Source of the DNA: DAOTWP01 sp034435675
Lineage (GTDB): Bacteria > Chloroflexota > Anaerolineae > Aggregatilineales > Phototrophicaceae
DNA: 14,477 bases
Reading direction: 5' to 3'
Assembly: GCA_034435675.1 (NCBI GenBank)
Contig: DAOTWP010000282.1
Coordinates: 1 to 14,477, forward strand
Below are positions 1 through 7,787 of the stretch, piece by piece. How positions within the stretch are numbered: the stretch's first letter is position 1; each line of letters begins with the position of its first letter. The notes under the pieces were generated by a model. That model had not been told where the DNA came from. It was given only the letters and a program-made list of their open reading frames with translations, and searched no databases. A program made the position numbers and the translations under genes.

Positions 1-1493
1 TGGATGCGCGTCTGGGGCGTGAAGTCGCGCTGAAGATTCTGCTGCCGCATGTGCGGGAGACCACCCGCAAACGCTTTTTTCAGGAAGCAACGGCTGCCGC
101 CCAGTTGAATCACCCGAATATTATGGCGATTTTTGATATTGACAGCGACGACGGGCAGGAATTTATCGTCGCGGAATATGTCGAAGGCGTTTCGCTGTCC
201 TACTATATCCCCTCCTCCCCCGAAGTGCTGATTGATCTGGGCGCGCAGATTGCGCGGGCGCTGCAATACGCCCATGAACGCGAGATTATTCACCGCGACA
301 TCAAACCCGCCAACATCAAGGTCACACCGCGCGGGCAGGTCAAAATTATGGATCTGGGGCTGGCACTGCCGCGCGAAGCGAAACGGGTGACCGCGCATGG
401 CATGGTGATCGGCACACCGGCGTATTTGTCGCCGGAGCAGGCGCAGGGTAAATCGCTTGATCATCGCACCGATATTTACTCGTTGGGCATCGTGCTCTAC
501 GAGATGGCAACCGGGCAGTTGCCGTTTAATGCCGATGATATTTCCGCGCTGCTGCTCCAGCAGGTGCGCCAGCCGCCGCCGCCGCCGCGCTTGATTGTGC
601 CCAACCTGCCGCTGGCGCTGGAAAACATCATCCTCAAGTGTCTCGAAAAAGACCCCGGACGACGTTTCCAGAACTGTGCGCAACTGGCACAGGCGCTCGA
701 AAGCGCGCTGCCGGGCAGAGACGCGCCCGCGATCCTACAGCCGCAGGACGGCGAAACACCAAACCCCGCCAGCAACATCCAGACAGACCGCCTGCGCGAC
801 CCTGCCACCCGCCGCCCGCGTGCCGCCATCCGCGTGATTCTGGCGGACGACCACACCATCCTGCGCAAGACCCTGGCGCGGCTGCTGGAAGGACACGACG
901 ATATTCTGGTGGTGGGCGAAGCAGGCGATGGCGAAAGCGCGCTGAAACAAACGCTGGATATTCTGCCGGATGTGCTGCTGCTGGACCTGAACATGCCGAT
1001 TATGACCGGGTTGGATATTCTGCCCGTAATCCGCGCCAAAGCGACCACCGTCAAGGTGCTGGTACTCACCGGGCGCGAAGAAGATGCCTATATCGTGCGC
1101 GCGCTGCGTGCCGGGGCGCATGGTTATATCCTCAAATCTGCTGACGAAAACGAACTGATTGACGGCATCGTCAAGGTGACCCAGGGACAGCTTGTGCTGG
1201 GCACAGGCATCGCCGAAAAGATCGTCAGCGGGCTGCTTAGCGGGGGCGGCGACTCCAACAAGCTGACCGAAATTGAGCAGAAAATCCTGCTGCATGTCGC
1301 CGCGGGCTACGAAAATGTGGACATCAGCCGCAAGCTGGGCATGAACATGGCGGTGATGATCGAAACACTGGCGAGCGCAATGAACAAGCTGGGGGCGAAA
1401 GACCGCCACGCCGCGGCGCTGGTGGCGCTGCGCATCGGCTATATTCTGCTGGACGACCTGCACGATATTGTCCAGCCGCCGGAGAACAGTTAG
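1..1493 (+). CDS. Ser/Thr protein kinase fused to NarL-type response regulator with LuxR-like HTH (5' truncated)
   Basis: The frame is open from base 3, so the true start and the glycine-rich loop lie before the window. The visible GTG at 51 is internal. Kinase: VALK with the ATP-anchoring Lys (codon 33-35), HRDIKPAN catalytic loop (291-), DLG in place of DFG (351-359), and SPEQ for the APE motif, ending near residue 217 (numbering from base 51). A polar linker follows. The receiver domain begins at residue 260 with acidic pair D266/D267, phosphoacceptor D312 in LLLDLNMP, T340 and K362. The C-terminal segment 405-465 aligns with a LuxR/GerE helix-turn-helix. The likely role is a cytoplasmic signalling protein combining Ser/Thr phosphorylation with two-component-style output. 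Whether the kinase acts on the receiver is unknown. The HTH recognition helix has lost the usual TVK..H pattern. Domain calls are secure; targets are not known. Confidence 0.9.
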   Translation, partial: DARLGREVALKILLPHVRETTRKRFFQEATAAAQLNHPNIMAIFDIDSDDGQEFIVAEYVEGVSLSYYIPSSPEVLIDLGAQIARALQYAHEREIIHRDIKPANIKVTPRGQVKIMDLGLALPREAKRVTAHGMVIGTPAYLSPEQAQGKSLDHRTDIYSLGIVLYEMATGQLPFNADDISALLLQQVRQPPPPPRLIVPNLPLALENIILKCLEKDPGRRFQNCAQLAQALESALPGRDAPAILQPQDGETPNPASNIQTDRLRDPATRRPRAAIRVILADDHTILRKTLARLLEGHDDILVVGEAGDGESALKQTLDILPDVLLLDLNMPIMTGLDILPVIRAKATTVKVLVLTGREEDAYIVRALRAGAHGYILKSADENELIDGIVKVTQGQLVLGTGIAEKIVSGLLSGGGDSNKLTEIEQKILLHVAAGYENVDISRKLGMNMAVMIETLASAMNKLGAKDRHAAALVALRIGYILLDDLHDIVQPPENS

Positions 1494-1500
1494 CCGGCGG
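1476..1500 (+). terminator. Hairpin spanning the kinase-fusion stop codon, possible weak terminator
   Basis: Perfect 7-bp inverted repeat CCGCCGG (1476-1482) and CCGGCGG (1494-1500) with an 11-nt loop that contains the TAG stop at 1491-1493. No T-run follows, so a classical intrinsic terminator is not supported. It may end transcription weakly, protect the 3' end, or be chance in GC-rich DNA. Confidence 0.3.
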
Positions 1501-1792
1501 TGTGCCCATGATTCTTCCCTGACGCGCTGTTCTGCACAGCATAAAATCAGAACTTTTGTGCGATTCTAATACAAATCCGGTAGAATTGTGTTATGCTGGT
1601 TTTACGCACGGAAAACGGTCATCAGGTTAACACGGTCCCCACCCGCCGTCGTGTTGTCTGCCGGGCTGGGGTTGCTGCTGGCACAGGCGACAACACAGTC
1701 TGCTGCGCAGCCAGTGGTATTACCAACACGCTTTCCGGTGTCGGTACACGCCGGAAGATCTGTCTGTAGGTCTAGAGTATCGAGAAAATATT
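1494..1792. other. Intergenic region / presumed leader of ftsK
   Basis: About 300 bases without a supported gene. The stretch 1540-1600 is clearly AT-richer than its surroundings and could hold a promoter. Downstream lie an 8-bp inverted repeat, GTGTTGTC (1651-1658) with GACAACAC (1689-1696), and a hairpin TTCCGG (1733-1738) with CCGGAA (1751-1756). Inside that hairpin, TGT/ACA pair around a CGGT loop. A GTG-initiated reading frame over 1588-1824 has no Shine-Dalgarno sequence and runs into ftsK out of frame, so I do not call it. Confidence 0.5.
1556..1586 (+). promoter_or_regulatory. Tentative sigma70-type promoter for ftsK
   Basis: TTGTGC (1556-1561) and TAGAAT (1581-1586) resemble -35 and -10 boxes, but the 19-bp spacer is long. 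They sit in the only AT-rich patch between the kinase fusion and ftsK. If used, the ftsK leader would be about 200 nt. Confidence 0.3.
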
Positions 1793-4700
1793 ATGACCTT
1801 CCGAAGCAATCGACCCGAACGTGACGACGACGAGTACGATGATGAAGAATATGATGAAGAAGAACTCGACGACGAAGACGAGGAAATAGACTCTAGTAAG
1901 CGTCGCCCGTCGGTCAATCCATTTTCAACGTCCAGTCCCTTCGGGAGTTCCGGCGGGCTGCCAGGGTCGCGTTCGCCATTTACAGGCGGCAGCGGCAGTT
2001 CGAGCAGTGGCAGTTCCGGCAGCGGCAGTTCGGGCAGCGGCAGTTCGGGCAGCGGGCTGTTCGGCAGTTCGCCGCGCCCGCCCGCCAGCGGTACACCGCC
2101 CGGCGCACCGCCCGCCCGCCCGACGATTCCGGGCAGCACAGGCAGCAGCGGCAGTTCCGGTTCCGCTTCAGGGGGCAGCGGCAGTGCGCCATTCTCCCGT
2201 CCCTCACCACCCAGCGGGGGATCAGGCAGCAGTTCGTCAGGCAGCAGTTCGTCAGGCAGCGGCAGTTCGCCGTTTACGCGCCCTTCAGGCGGTTCAGGGA
2301 CAACCAGCAGCAGCAGCAGCGCCTTTGGGGCACGCCCGTTCACACCCGGCGGGGGCGCATCATCGCCTGCCAGACCGGATGAACGGCGTGAAGAACGCCG
2401 CGACGATAGACCCGGTCCCCCCCCGGCACGAACAGACGACAAAGCTGCGGGGGGCAAACCCGCCGACAAAAAGGACGATGCTGGCGGTAAACCCGGCGGG
2501 TTAGGCGGACGTGTCGGAGGCTTTAACCCCTTCGGCAAAAAGGATGATGCTGCTAACGACAATCCCCCTAGAAAAGAGGGGGCTGCACCTGCCCGACCGG
2601 GAGACAAACCCGGCGCGAAACCCGCCGACAAGAAAGATGACAAATCCAGCGGCGGACGTTTTGGTGGGTTGACCAGCAGACTGCCGATTGGCGGCGGCAA
2701 GAAGGAGCAAGATAGCGCTGCCAAGCCCGGCGCGAAACCTGCCGACAAGAAGGATGACAAATCCAGCGGTGGCGGACGCTTTAGCGGGCTGACCAGCAGA
2801 TTGCCGATTGGCGGCAAGAAAGACGATAAAAGCAGCAGCGGAAGCAGCAGCGGAACCGCCAGTAAGCCGGGCGCGTCGGCGGTTCCGGCAGCGCCGGGCA
2901 GCAGACCGTCGGAAAAGACCAGCACGGGGCAGTTCCCCGCGGCTGGTGGGTCGCGCCCGCCCACGTTTGGGGGCACAAGACCGACCTCGACACCAGCGTC
3001 TTCTGGTGGCACGCCTGCGTCCAGTTCAGCAGCAGGCGCCGATAAAGGCCGCCCGTCGCTTTCGCCTTTTGGCAATCGCAGCGCCCAGGCACAACCGGCA
3101 GACAAACCTGCCACGCCCAAAAAAGCTGCCGCCAAAAGTGCTGCCGGGAGCAGTGCCTTCAGCCGCCTGCCGCTGGTCGGGGGGTTCTTTGGCGGCAAAG
3201 CCGGGCAAAAAGCGGCACAAGCGAAGAAGGATCGCAGCAGCAAAGCGCCGCAGATCGAAAATCAGGGGCTTTCGCTGGATACGAAGCTGGACATCGCCGG
3301 CGTCACGCTGGTCTTCGGCGCGTTTATGCTGATGGTCGCGGCGCTGTCGCCCAGCCAGGGCGCAATCACTGCCGCTGTCAACGGCACGCTGGCGCAGTTA
3401 CTGGGCTGGGGCGCGCTGGGCGTGCCGCTGGGCATGCTGGCAGTGGGCGTGTGGCTGATTGCCCGCCACTTCGGGGAGAATGCGCCCAAGGTGGATCCGC
3501 TGCGTGTGATCGGCGTGCTGATGCTCTATGTCGGTCTGCTGGTGATTCTCCAGTATACCGAGGCGTTCAATGTCGTCTATCAAGGCTTGATTCCCGGCGA
3601 ACCGCTTTACGAGCGGGCGCTGGCGCTGACTATCGAAAGCGGGCGCGGCGGCGGTTGGGTCGGCGTGCAACTGTATAACCTGGTGCTGATGACCGTTTCC
3701 GAAATGGGCGGCATTGCCGTGTTGATCGGCTGGATGCTGCTGGGGATTATGTTCCTGACGCGCACCAGCGCCGCGGAACTGACGATTATCGTCATCAGCG
3801 TGTGGCGCAGCTTCAACACAGCGCGCAAGCGCCGCGCACAGCGCCGCACGGCACAGCGCACCGCCCAGGCGGAGAAGCAGGCAGCGGCAAAACTGCCGAC
3901 ACTCGCGCCGGTGATGGTGTCCCGCCCTGAGCCTGAACCGCTGCCAGCGGGTATGGCAGCAGCGGCACTGCCCGCTGGCGCACCTGCCGGGTTGCCCGCC
4001 AGCGTCACCGCCCCGCCCGACGCCGCGCCGCTGCCCGTGCCAGAGCCGCGCAGCATCCCAATTCGTATGGGCGGGCAAACGGTGACCGCTTCGTTCAACG
4101 CGGCGGAGGTTCCCGCCGCAGCGCCAGCAGTCGCTCAATCTGCGCCGCTGTCGGCGCCACCGCCTGCTGCCGGTTCGCCCGCCGGTTCGCCCGCGGGTTC
4201 GCCCGCCGGTTTGCCCGCCAGTGCCCCCGCTGCGTCCGCGCCAAAACCTGCCGGGACAGTACCCGCCGGGACCCCCGCTGCCGGGAAGCCTGCTGGTGGG
4301 ATCGGGTCGCGCCTGGTGGGATCGCTGCCATTTGGCAGCCGGGGCGCGGCAGGGATGCCGGCATCTCTGCCGGGCGATAAAACGCCCGAAGCCGAAAAAC
4401 CCGCCGCCAGCGCGCCAGCCAGCCCCACTACCGCCCCGGCAAAACCTGCCGGTGGTATGCTGGGCGGGCGCCTGTTCGGGCGTGGCGGCGCTGACCAGAG
4501 CAAAACAACCGAATCGGCGGGCAAAGTCCCAACAGGAACACCCGCGACTCCCGGCGAACCACCCGCGAAACCGACTGTCGGTGCAGCGCCGCCCGCTGGT
4601 GCGCCTGCCAGCACGCCTCCGGGCACATCCGCTGGCACGCCGTCACCCTTCGCCCCGGCAGCACGCGCGGACACGCCCGCTGGCACTGCGCCCGCCGGAT

Positions 4701-7513
4701 CAACACCCGCCGGATCAACACCCGCAGGATCAACACCCGCAGGCACTGCGCGGCCAGCGGGATCCTTTGCCCCCGCCGGATCGACATTCGCCGGATCAAC
4801 ACCCGCCGGAACAACATCCGCCGGCACTGCGCCGTTTGCGCCAACTGCGCGCGCGGCAGGCACATCACCTGCTGCGTCAGCCCAGCCCACTGCCCCGGCT
4901 GCTGCGAGCAAGCCCGGCAGCGAACACAACGCCGAAGATGACAAGCCCGTGTCATTCGACTCCCTGTTTAAGCGCCCGGCAGCGGCATCCATTCCGGCGG
5001 CAGCGGCAAGAACGCCCTTCAGCGTCGAGGATGAGGACGACGACATTGATGATGCCGACGAGGCAGTGGACATGACCCCCGCCAAACCACGCGGAGTCGG
5101 TCCTGCGCCGCGCCAGTTTGGCGACACATCGCCGTTTGCGCCGCGCGTGATGGGCACAGCCCCGCCCGCCCGCCCGGCAGCACCGTTTACCCGCCGGGAT
5201 GACGCGGACGATGACGATGAGGATTTCGACGCGGATGAGAGCATCCGTCCGGCTGCCGCCGCTCGTCCGTCACCGTTTGGAACCCCGGCTGCCAGCATGG
5301 CGGGGGCAAAGCCGGAAGAAACAGACAGCGGCACATGGACCCGCGAACAGCGTCTTGACGCCCTGCGGCGCGGCGAACAGTCTTTGCCGGCGCAGCCAGC
5401 GGCAAGCACACTGCGCCCGGCGGAACAGCCCGCTGTGACCACGCCGCCCACCGCTGCCCCCAGACCGGAAGATATGCCGCTGACTCCCGCGGCTTCGGCA
5501 GCGCCCCCCGCCGACACCGGCGCGCGTCCTGCGCCGTTTGGCGTGCGTCCATTTGGCAATGCCAGCAGCTCATCCGGCAGTGGCGACGGCGCGGCACGCC
5601 CGGCTGCGCCCACCGGGACAGCGGGACAGCCGTCCCCGTTTGCTCCCGCGCGCCCGGCTGGCGGCACACCTGCCGAGAAGCCTGCCGCTGAAACCGACAG
5701 GAAGCTAACGCCGCCCTGGGAAACCGAAAAACCGCGCCCGGCTGTCACCCCGCCTGCCGCCAGCACCGCGACCACGACGCCGCCCGTGCAGGTGCAGCCT
5801 AACCCGCCGCGCCCGGCAGATGTGATGCCGCGTTCACCCTCGACTCCGCCGGGTGTCGCAGCGCCGTCGAGTGCTGCAACGCCGCCCGCTGCCAGAACCG
5901 CGCTGACGATTGGCGGTGCATCTGCCACGCCGGCGGGCGCACAGTTACAGTCCAGCACGCGCGCGCCACAGTACAACTGGCGTCTGCCCGACCTGCGCAC
6001 CCTGCTGGCGATTGGCTCTGAGCAGGAACTCAATCATGATGTGCTGGTGCAGCGTGCCCGCACTATCGAAGAAACACTGCAAAGTTTTGGCGCGCCGGGG
6101 CGTGTGGTCGAAATCAACACCGGTCCGGTGATTACGCAGTTCGGCGTCGAGCCGGATTATCTGCTGGTGCGTGGCGGCAAAAGGCAGCGCGTCAAGGTGA
6201 GCGCTATCGCACAGCTCGACAAAGACTTGCAGCTTGCGCTGGGCGCGAAGAGCATCCGTGTGGAGGCACCTGTGCCGGGCAAGGGCTTTGTCGGCGTGGA
6301 AGTGCCCAACGAAGAAGCGGCGCTGGTCAGCCTGCGCGACGTGATGGAAAGCCAGAACTTCAAGAAGATTGATTCACCCCTGGCGATTGCGCTCGGTCAA
6401 AGTGTGGACGGCACGCCGATTTCCGCCGACCTGACCGACATGCCGCACCTGCTGATTGCCGGGACAACGGGTTCGGGTAAATCCGTCTGTGTGAACTCGA
6501 TTATTGCCAGCCTGCTGGTGCGCAACACACCAGAAGCCGTCAAATTCGTCATGGTTGACCCCAAGCGCGTAGAATTGACCGGCTACAACGGCATTCCGCA
6601 CCTGATCGCGCCGGTCGTGGTCGAACTGGAGCGTATCGTCGGGGTGCTCAAGTGGGTCACGCGCGAAATGGACGAACGCTATAAGAAATTCAGCAACGCC
6701 GGGGCGCGAAATATCGAAGACTACAACAAGCACCGCGACCCCAGCGTCGAGCAGATGCCCTACATCATCGTCATCATTGACGAGTTGGCAGACCTGATGA
6801 TGCTCGCGCCGGACGAAACCGAGCGGGTAATCACTCGTATCGCGGCGCTCGCACGTGCCACCGGCATCCATCTGGTGATCGCTACGCAGCGCCCCTCGGT
6901 GGATGTCGTCACGGGCTTGATCAAAGCGAACTTCCCGGCGCGAATCGCCTTTGCAGTAGCAGGCAGCGTGGACAGCCGCGTGATCCTCGACCAGCCCGGC
7001 GCGGAACGCCTGCTGGGGCGCGGTGACATGCTTTACCTTAGCCCCAGTTCACCCGCTCCGCTGCGCTTGCAGGGGGTGTTCGTCTCGGATGATGAGATCA
7101 CCAACATCACGCGCTTCTGGCGGCAGCAGGGCACCGGCGCCCCGCAGCAGCCGATCACAGCGCTGATTATGGACAAGACCGTCAGCGGACCGGAACTGGG
7201 ACCGCGCCAGGTGCAGCCAAGCAAGCCGGGCATCCAGCAGGTGGCGATGTGGGATGAGGAAAACCGTCCCGCACCGCAGGCAGGCAGACCCACCGAGGAT
7301 GACCAGGATGGCGACGGCGAAGACGATCTGTTCGATGAGGCGGTTGAACTGGTGCGGCGGCACAAGAAGGCATCTGTTTCGATGCTGCAACGCAAGCTGC
7401 GTATCGGCTACACCCGCGCCGCCCGGCTGATTGACATCATGGAAGAACGCGGCATTGTCGGACCGGCGCAAAGTGGCAGCATCCCGCGTGAGGTACTCAA
7501 GTTCGAGGACTGA
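1793..7513 (+). CDS. ftsK: DNA translocase FtsK/SpoIIIE with giant disordered N-terminal extension and linker
   Basis: Septum-anchored hexameric motor that pumps chromosomal DNA during division and supports dimer resolution. Layout: acidic N-terminus (about 10-32), Ser/Gly- then Lys/Asp/Gly-rich low complexity to 494, four-helix membrane domain (about 501-520, 533-559, 570-589, 632-655), Ala/Pro/Thr/Ser linker to about 1393, then the motor from YNWRLPDL at 1394. Walker A is GTTGSGKS (1557-1564) and Walker B is VIIDE (D1663/E1664). The gamma winged helix spans 1844-1906 and includes YTRAARLID, the DNA-reading module of FtsK. At 1906 residues it is much longer than E. coli FtsK (about 1330), and in E. 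coli almost nothing precedes the first helix. Acidic patches recur near 1078 and 1136. The start ATG has only a weak upstream GAGA (1782-1785). Motor and membrane parts are certain; the role of the disordered parts is unknown. Confidence 0.97.
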   Translation: MTFRSNRPERDDDEYDDEEYDEEELDDEDEEIDSSKRRPSVNPFSTSSPFGSSGGLPGSRSPFTGGSGSSSSGSSGSGSSGSGSSGSGLFGSSPRPPASGTPPGAPPARPTIPGSTGSSGSSGSASGGSGSAPFSRPSPPSGGSGSSSSGSSSSGSGSSPFTRPSGGSGTTSSSSSAFGARPFTPGGGASSPARPDERREERRDDRPGPPPARTDDKAAGGKPADKKDDAGGKPGGLGGRVGGFNPFGKKDDAANDNPPRKEGAAPARPGDKPGAKPADKKDDKSSGGRFGGLTSRLPIGGGKKEQDSAAKPGAKPADKKDDKSSGGGRFSGLTSRLPIGGKKDDKSSSGSSSGTASKPGASAVPAAPGSRPSEKTSTGQFPAAGGSRPPTFGGTRPTSTPASSGGTPASSSAAGADKGRPSLSPFGNRSAQAQPADKPATPKKAAAKSAAGSSAFSRLPLVGGFFGGKAGQKAAQAKKDRSSKAPQIENQGLSLDTKLDIAGVTLVFGAFMLMVAALSPSQGAITAAVNGTLAQLLGWGALGVPLGMLAVGVWLIARHFGENAPKVDPLRVIGVLMLYVGLLVILQYTEAFNVVYQGLIPGEPLYERALALTIESGRGGGWVGVQLYNLVLMTVSEMGGIAVLIGWMLLGIMFLTRTSAAELTIIVISVWRSFNTARKRRAQRRTAQRTAQAEKQAAAKLPTLAPVMVSRPEPEPLPAGMAAAALPAGAPAGLPASVTAPPDAAPLPVPEPRSIPIRMGGQTVTASFNAAEVPAAAPAVAQSAPLSAPPPAAGSPAGSPAGSPAGLPASAPAASAPKPAGTVPAGTPAAGKPAGGIGSRLVGSLPFGSRGAAGMPASLPGDKTPEAEKPAASAPASPTTAPAKPAGGMLGGRLFGRGGADQSKTTESAGKVPTGTPATPGEPPAKPTVGAAPPAGAPASTPPGTSAGTPSPFAPAARADTPAGTAPAGSTPAGSTPAGSTPAGTARPAGSFAPAGSTFAGSTPAGTTSAGTAPFAPTARAAGTSPAASAQPTAPAAASKPGSEHNAEDDKPVSFDSLFKRPAAASIPAAAARTPFSVEDEDDDIDDADEAVDMTPAKPRGVGPAPRQFGDTSPFAPRVMGTAPPARPAAPFTRRDDADDDDEDFDADESIRPAAAARPSPFGTPAASMAGAKPEETDSGTWTREQRLDALRRGEQSLPAQPAASTLRPAEQPAVTTPPTAAPRPEDMPLTPAASAAPPADTGARPAPFGVRPFGNASSSSGSGDGAARPAAPTGTAGQPSPFAPARPAGGTPAEKPAAETDRKLTPPWETEKPRPAVTPPAASTATTTPPVQVQPNPPRPADVMPRSPSTPPGVAAPSSAATPPAARTALTIGGASATPAGAQLQSSTRAPQYNWRLPDLRTLLAIGSEQELNHDVLVQRARTIEETLQSFGAPGRVVEINTGPVITQFGVEPDYLLVRGGKRQRVKVSAIAQLDKDLQLALGAKSIRVEAPVPGKGFVGVEVPNEEAALVSLRDVMESQNFKKIDSPLAIALGQSVDGTPISADLTDMPHLLIAGTTGSGKSVCVNSIIASLLVRNTPEAVKFVMVDPKRVELTGYNGIPHLIAPVVVELERIVGVLKWVTREMDERYKKFSNAGARNIEDYNKHRDPSVEQMPYIIVIIDELADLMMLAPDETERVITRIAALARATGIHLVIATQRPSVDVVTGLIKANFPARIAFAVAGSVDSRVILDQPGAERLLGRGDMLYLSPSSPAPLRLQGVFVSDDEITNITRFWRQQGTGAPQQPITALIMDKTVSGPELGPRQVQPSKPGIQQVAMWDEENRPAPQAGRPTEDDQDGDGEDDLFDEAVELVRRHKKASVSMLQRKLRIGYTRAARLIDIMEERGIVGPAQSGSIPREVLKFED
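1981..2064 (+). repeat. Ser/Gly-coding low-complexity repeat in ftsK
   Basis: Irregular tandem copies of GGCAGCGGCAGTTCG encode GSGSS units near residue 63 onward. A related tract of CAGGCAGCAGTTCGT units lies near 2224-2262. The pattern suggests slippage-prone expansion within the N-terminal extension. Confidence 0.7.
2609..2818 (+). repeat. Duplicated 117-bp module in the ftsK N-terminal extension
   Basis: Two near-identical copies begin at CCCGGCGCGAAA, at 2609 and 2726, exactly 117 bases apart. Each encodes PGAKPADKKDDKSSGG followed by GRF-GLTSRLPIGG and lysines. The second copy has one extra Gly after the KSSGG and loses one at the RLPIGG end. A diverged relative (GGKPADKKDD, then GGFNPFGKKDD) precedes them. 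Confidence 0.8.
4169..4216 (+). repeat. 12-bp tandem repeat in ftsK linker
   Basis: Four consecutive 12-bp units of the form GCCGGTTCGCCC, encoding AGSP AGSP AGSP AGLP. Differences between units are mostly silent or third-position. Confidence 0.75.
4694..4738 (+). repeat. 15-bp tandem repeat in ftsK linker
   Basis: Three units of GCCGGATCAACACCC (the third begins GCAGG) encode AGSTP repeats. Diverged copies continue near 4776-4820 with AGSTF, AGSTP and AGTTS. Confidence 0.8.
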
Positions 7514-7538
7514 GGCGCTGCCCAACAGCAGCCAGCAC

Positions 7539-7593
7539 AAACGCAGTGGAGTGGCGGGGGGAAGCGTCCCGCCGGGGTTCCACTGCGTTTTTT
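7539..7593 (+). terminator. Intrinsic terminator of ftsK
   Basis: Outer stem ACGCAGTGGA (7541-7550) pairs perfectly with TCCACTGCGT (7579-7588). It is extended by AA/TT, and the 3' arm runs into TTTTTT (7588-7593). An inner stem GGCGGG (7553-7558) pairs with CCCGCC (7568-7573). It lies 25 nt after the ftsK stop, so it ends this transcription unit. The opposite strand lacks a good T-run. Confidence 0.92.
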
Positions 7594-7787
7594 GTTGCCC
7601 CCATTACTGCGCGTAAAGACACGCTGCTGCTGCCTGTGTTACAGGCGCGCGGTGCATTTGCAGGCGGGCAGTTCGTCAAGCGCCCCAGCCGCACTGACGT
7701 AAAGCTCAGCGGTCAGCCGTGTGCCCCCTTGCGTTAGTGCCCGGAACCTGCATTCAGAAGCGCTCAGGCTTTACATGCTGGCGTCCC
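7594..7787. other. Convergent intergenic region between ftsK and the SDR gene
   Basis: No gene is supported here. It contains a small perfect hairpin, GCCTGT-GTT-ACAGGC (7632-7646), and a 7-bp inverted pair GTAAAGC (7699-7705) / GCTTTAC (7768-7774). The second arm is 13 bp beyond the SDR stop codon, so this pair may help end the minus-strand transcript, but there is no T-tract. Confidence 0.4.

Noticed and set aside
1588..1824. 78-codon GTG-started frame upstream of ftsK, with a hydrophobic stretch like a signal peptide
   Set aside because: It has no Shine-Dalgarno, composition changes halfway, and it overlaps the ftsK start out of frame. The region is better explained as a leader.
1981..2330. 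Short repeated units as a CRISPR array
   Set aside because: The units are 12-15 bp, in frame, without unique spacers of constant length, and inside the ftsK coding sequence.
1720..3243. 507-codon open frame on the minus strand opposite ftsK
   Set aside because: It is the mirror of the Ser/Gly- and Pro-rich low-complexity coding tract. Its product is Leu/Pro/Ser-monotonous, with no start signal and no domain. The plus frame continues into a clear FtsK motor.
4135..6033. 632-codon open frame on the minus strand opposite the ftsK linker
   Set aside because: GC-rich Ala/Pro codons (GCN, CCN) rarely give stops on the opposite strand. The product is Gly/Ala/Val-rich without domains.
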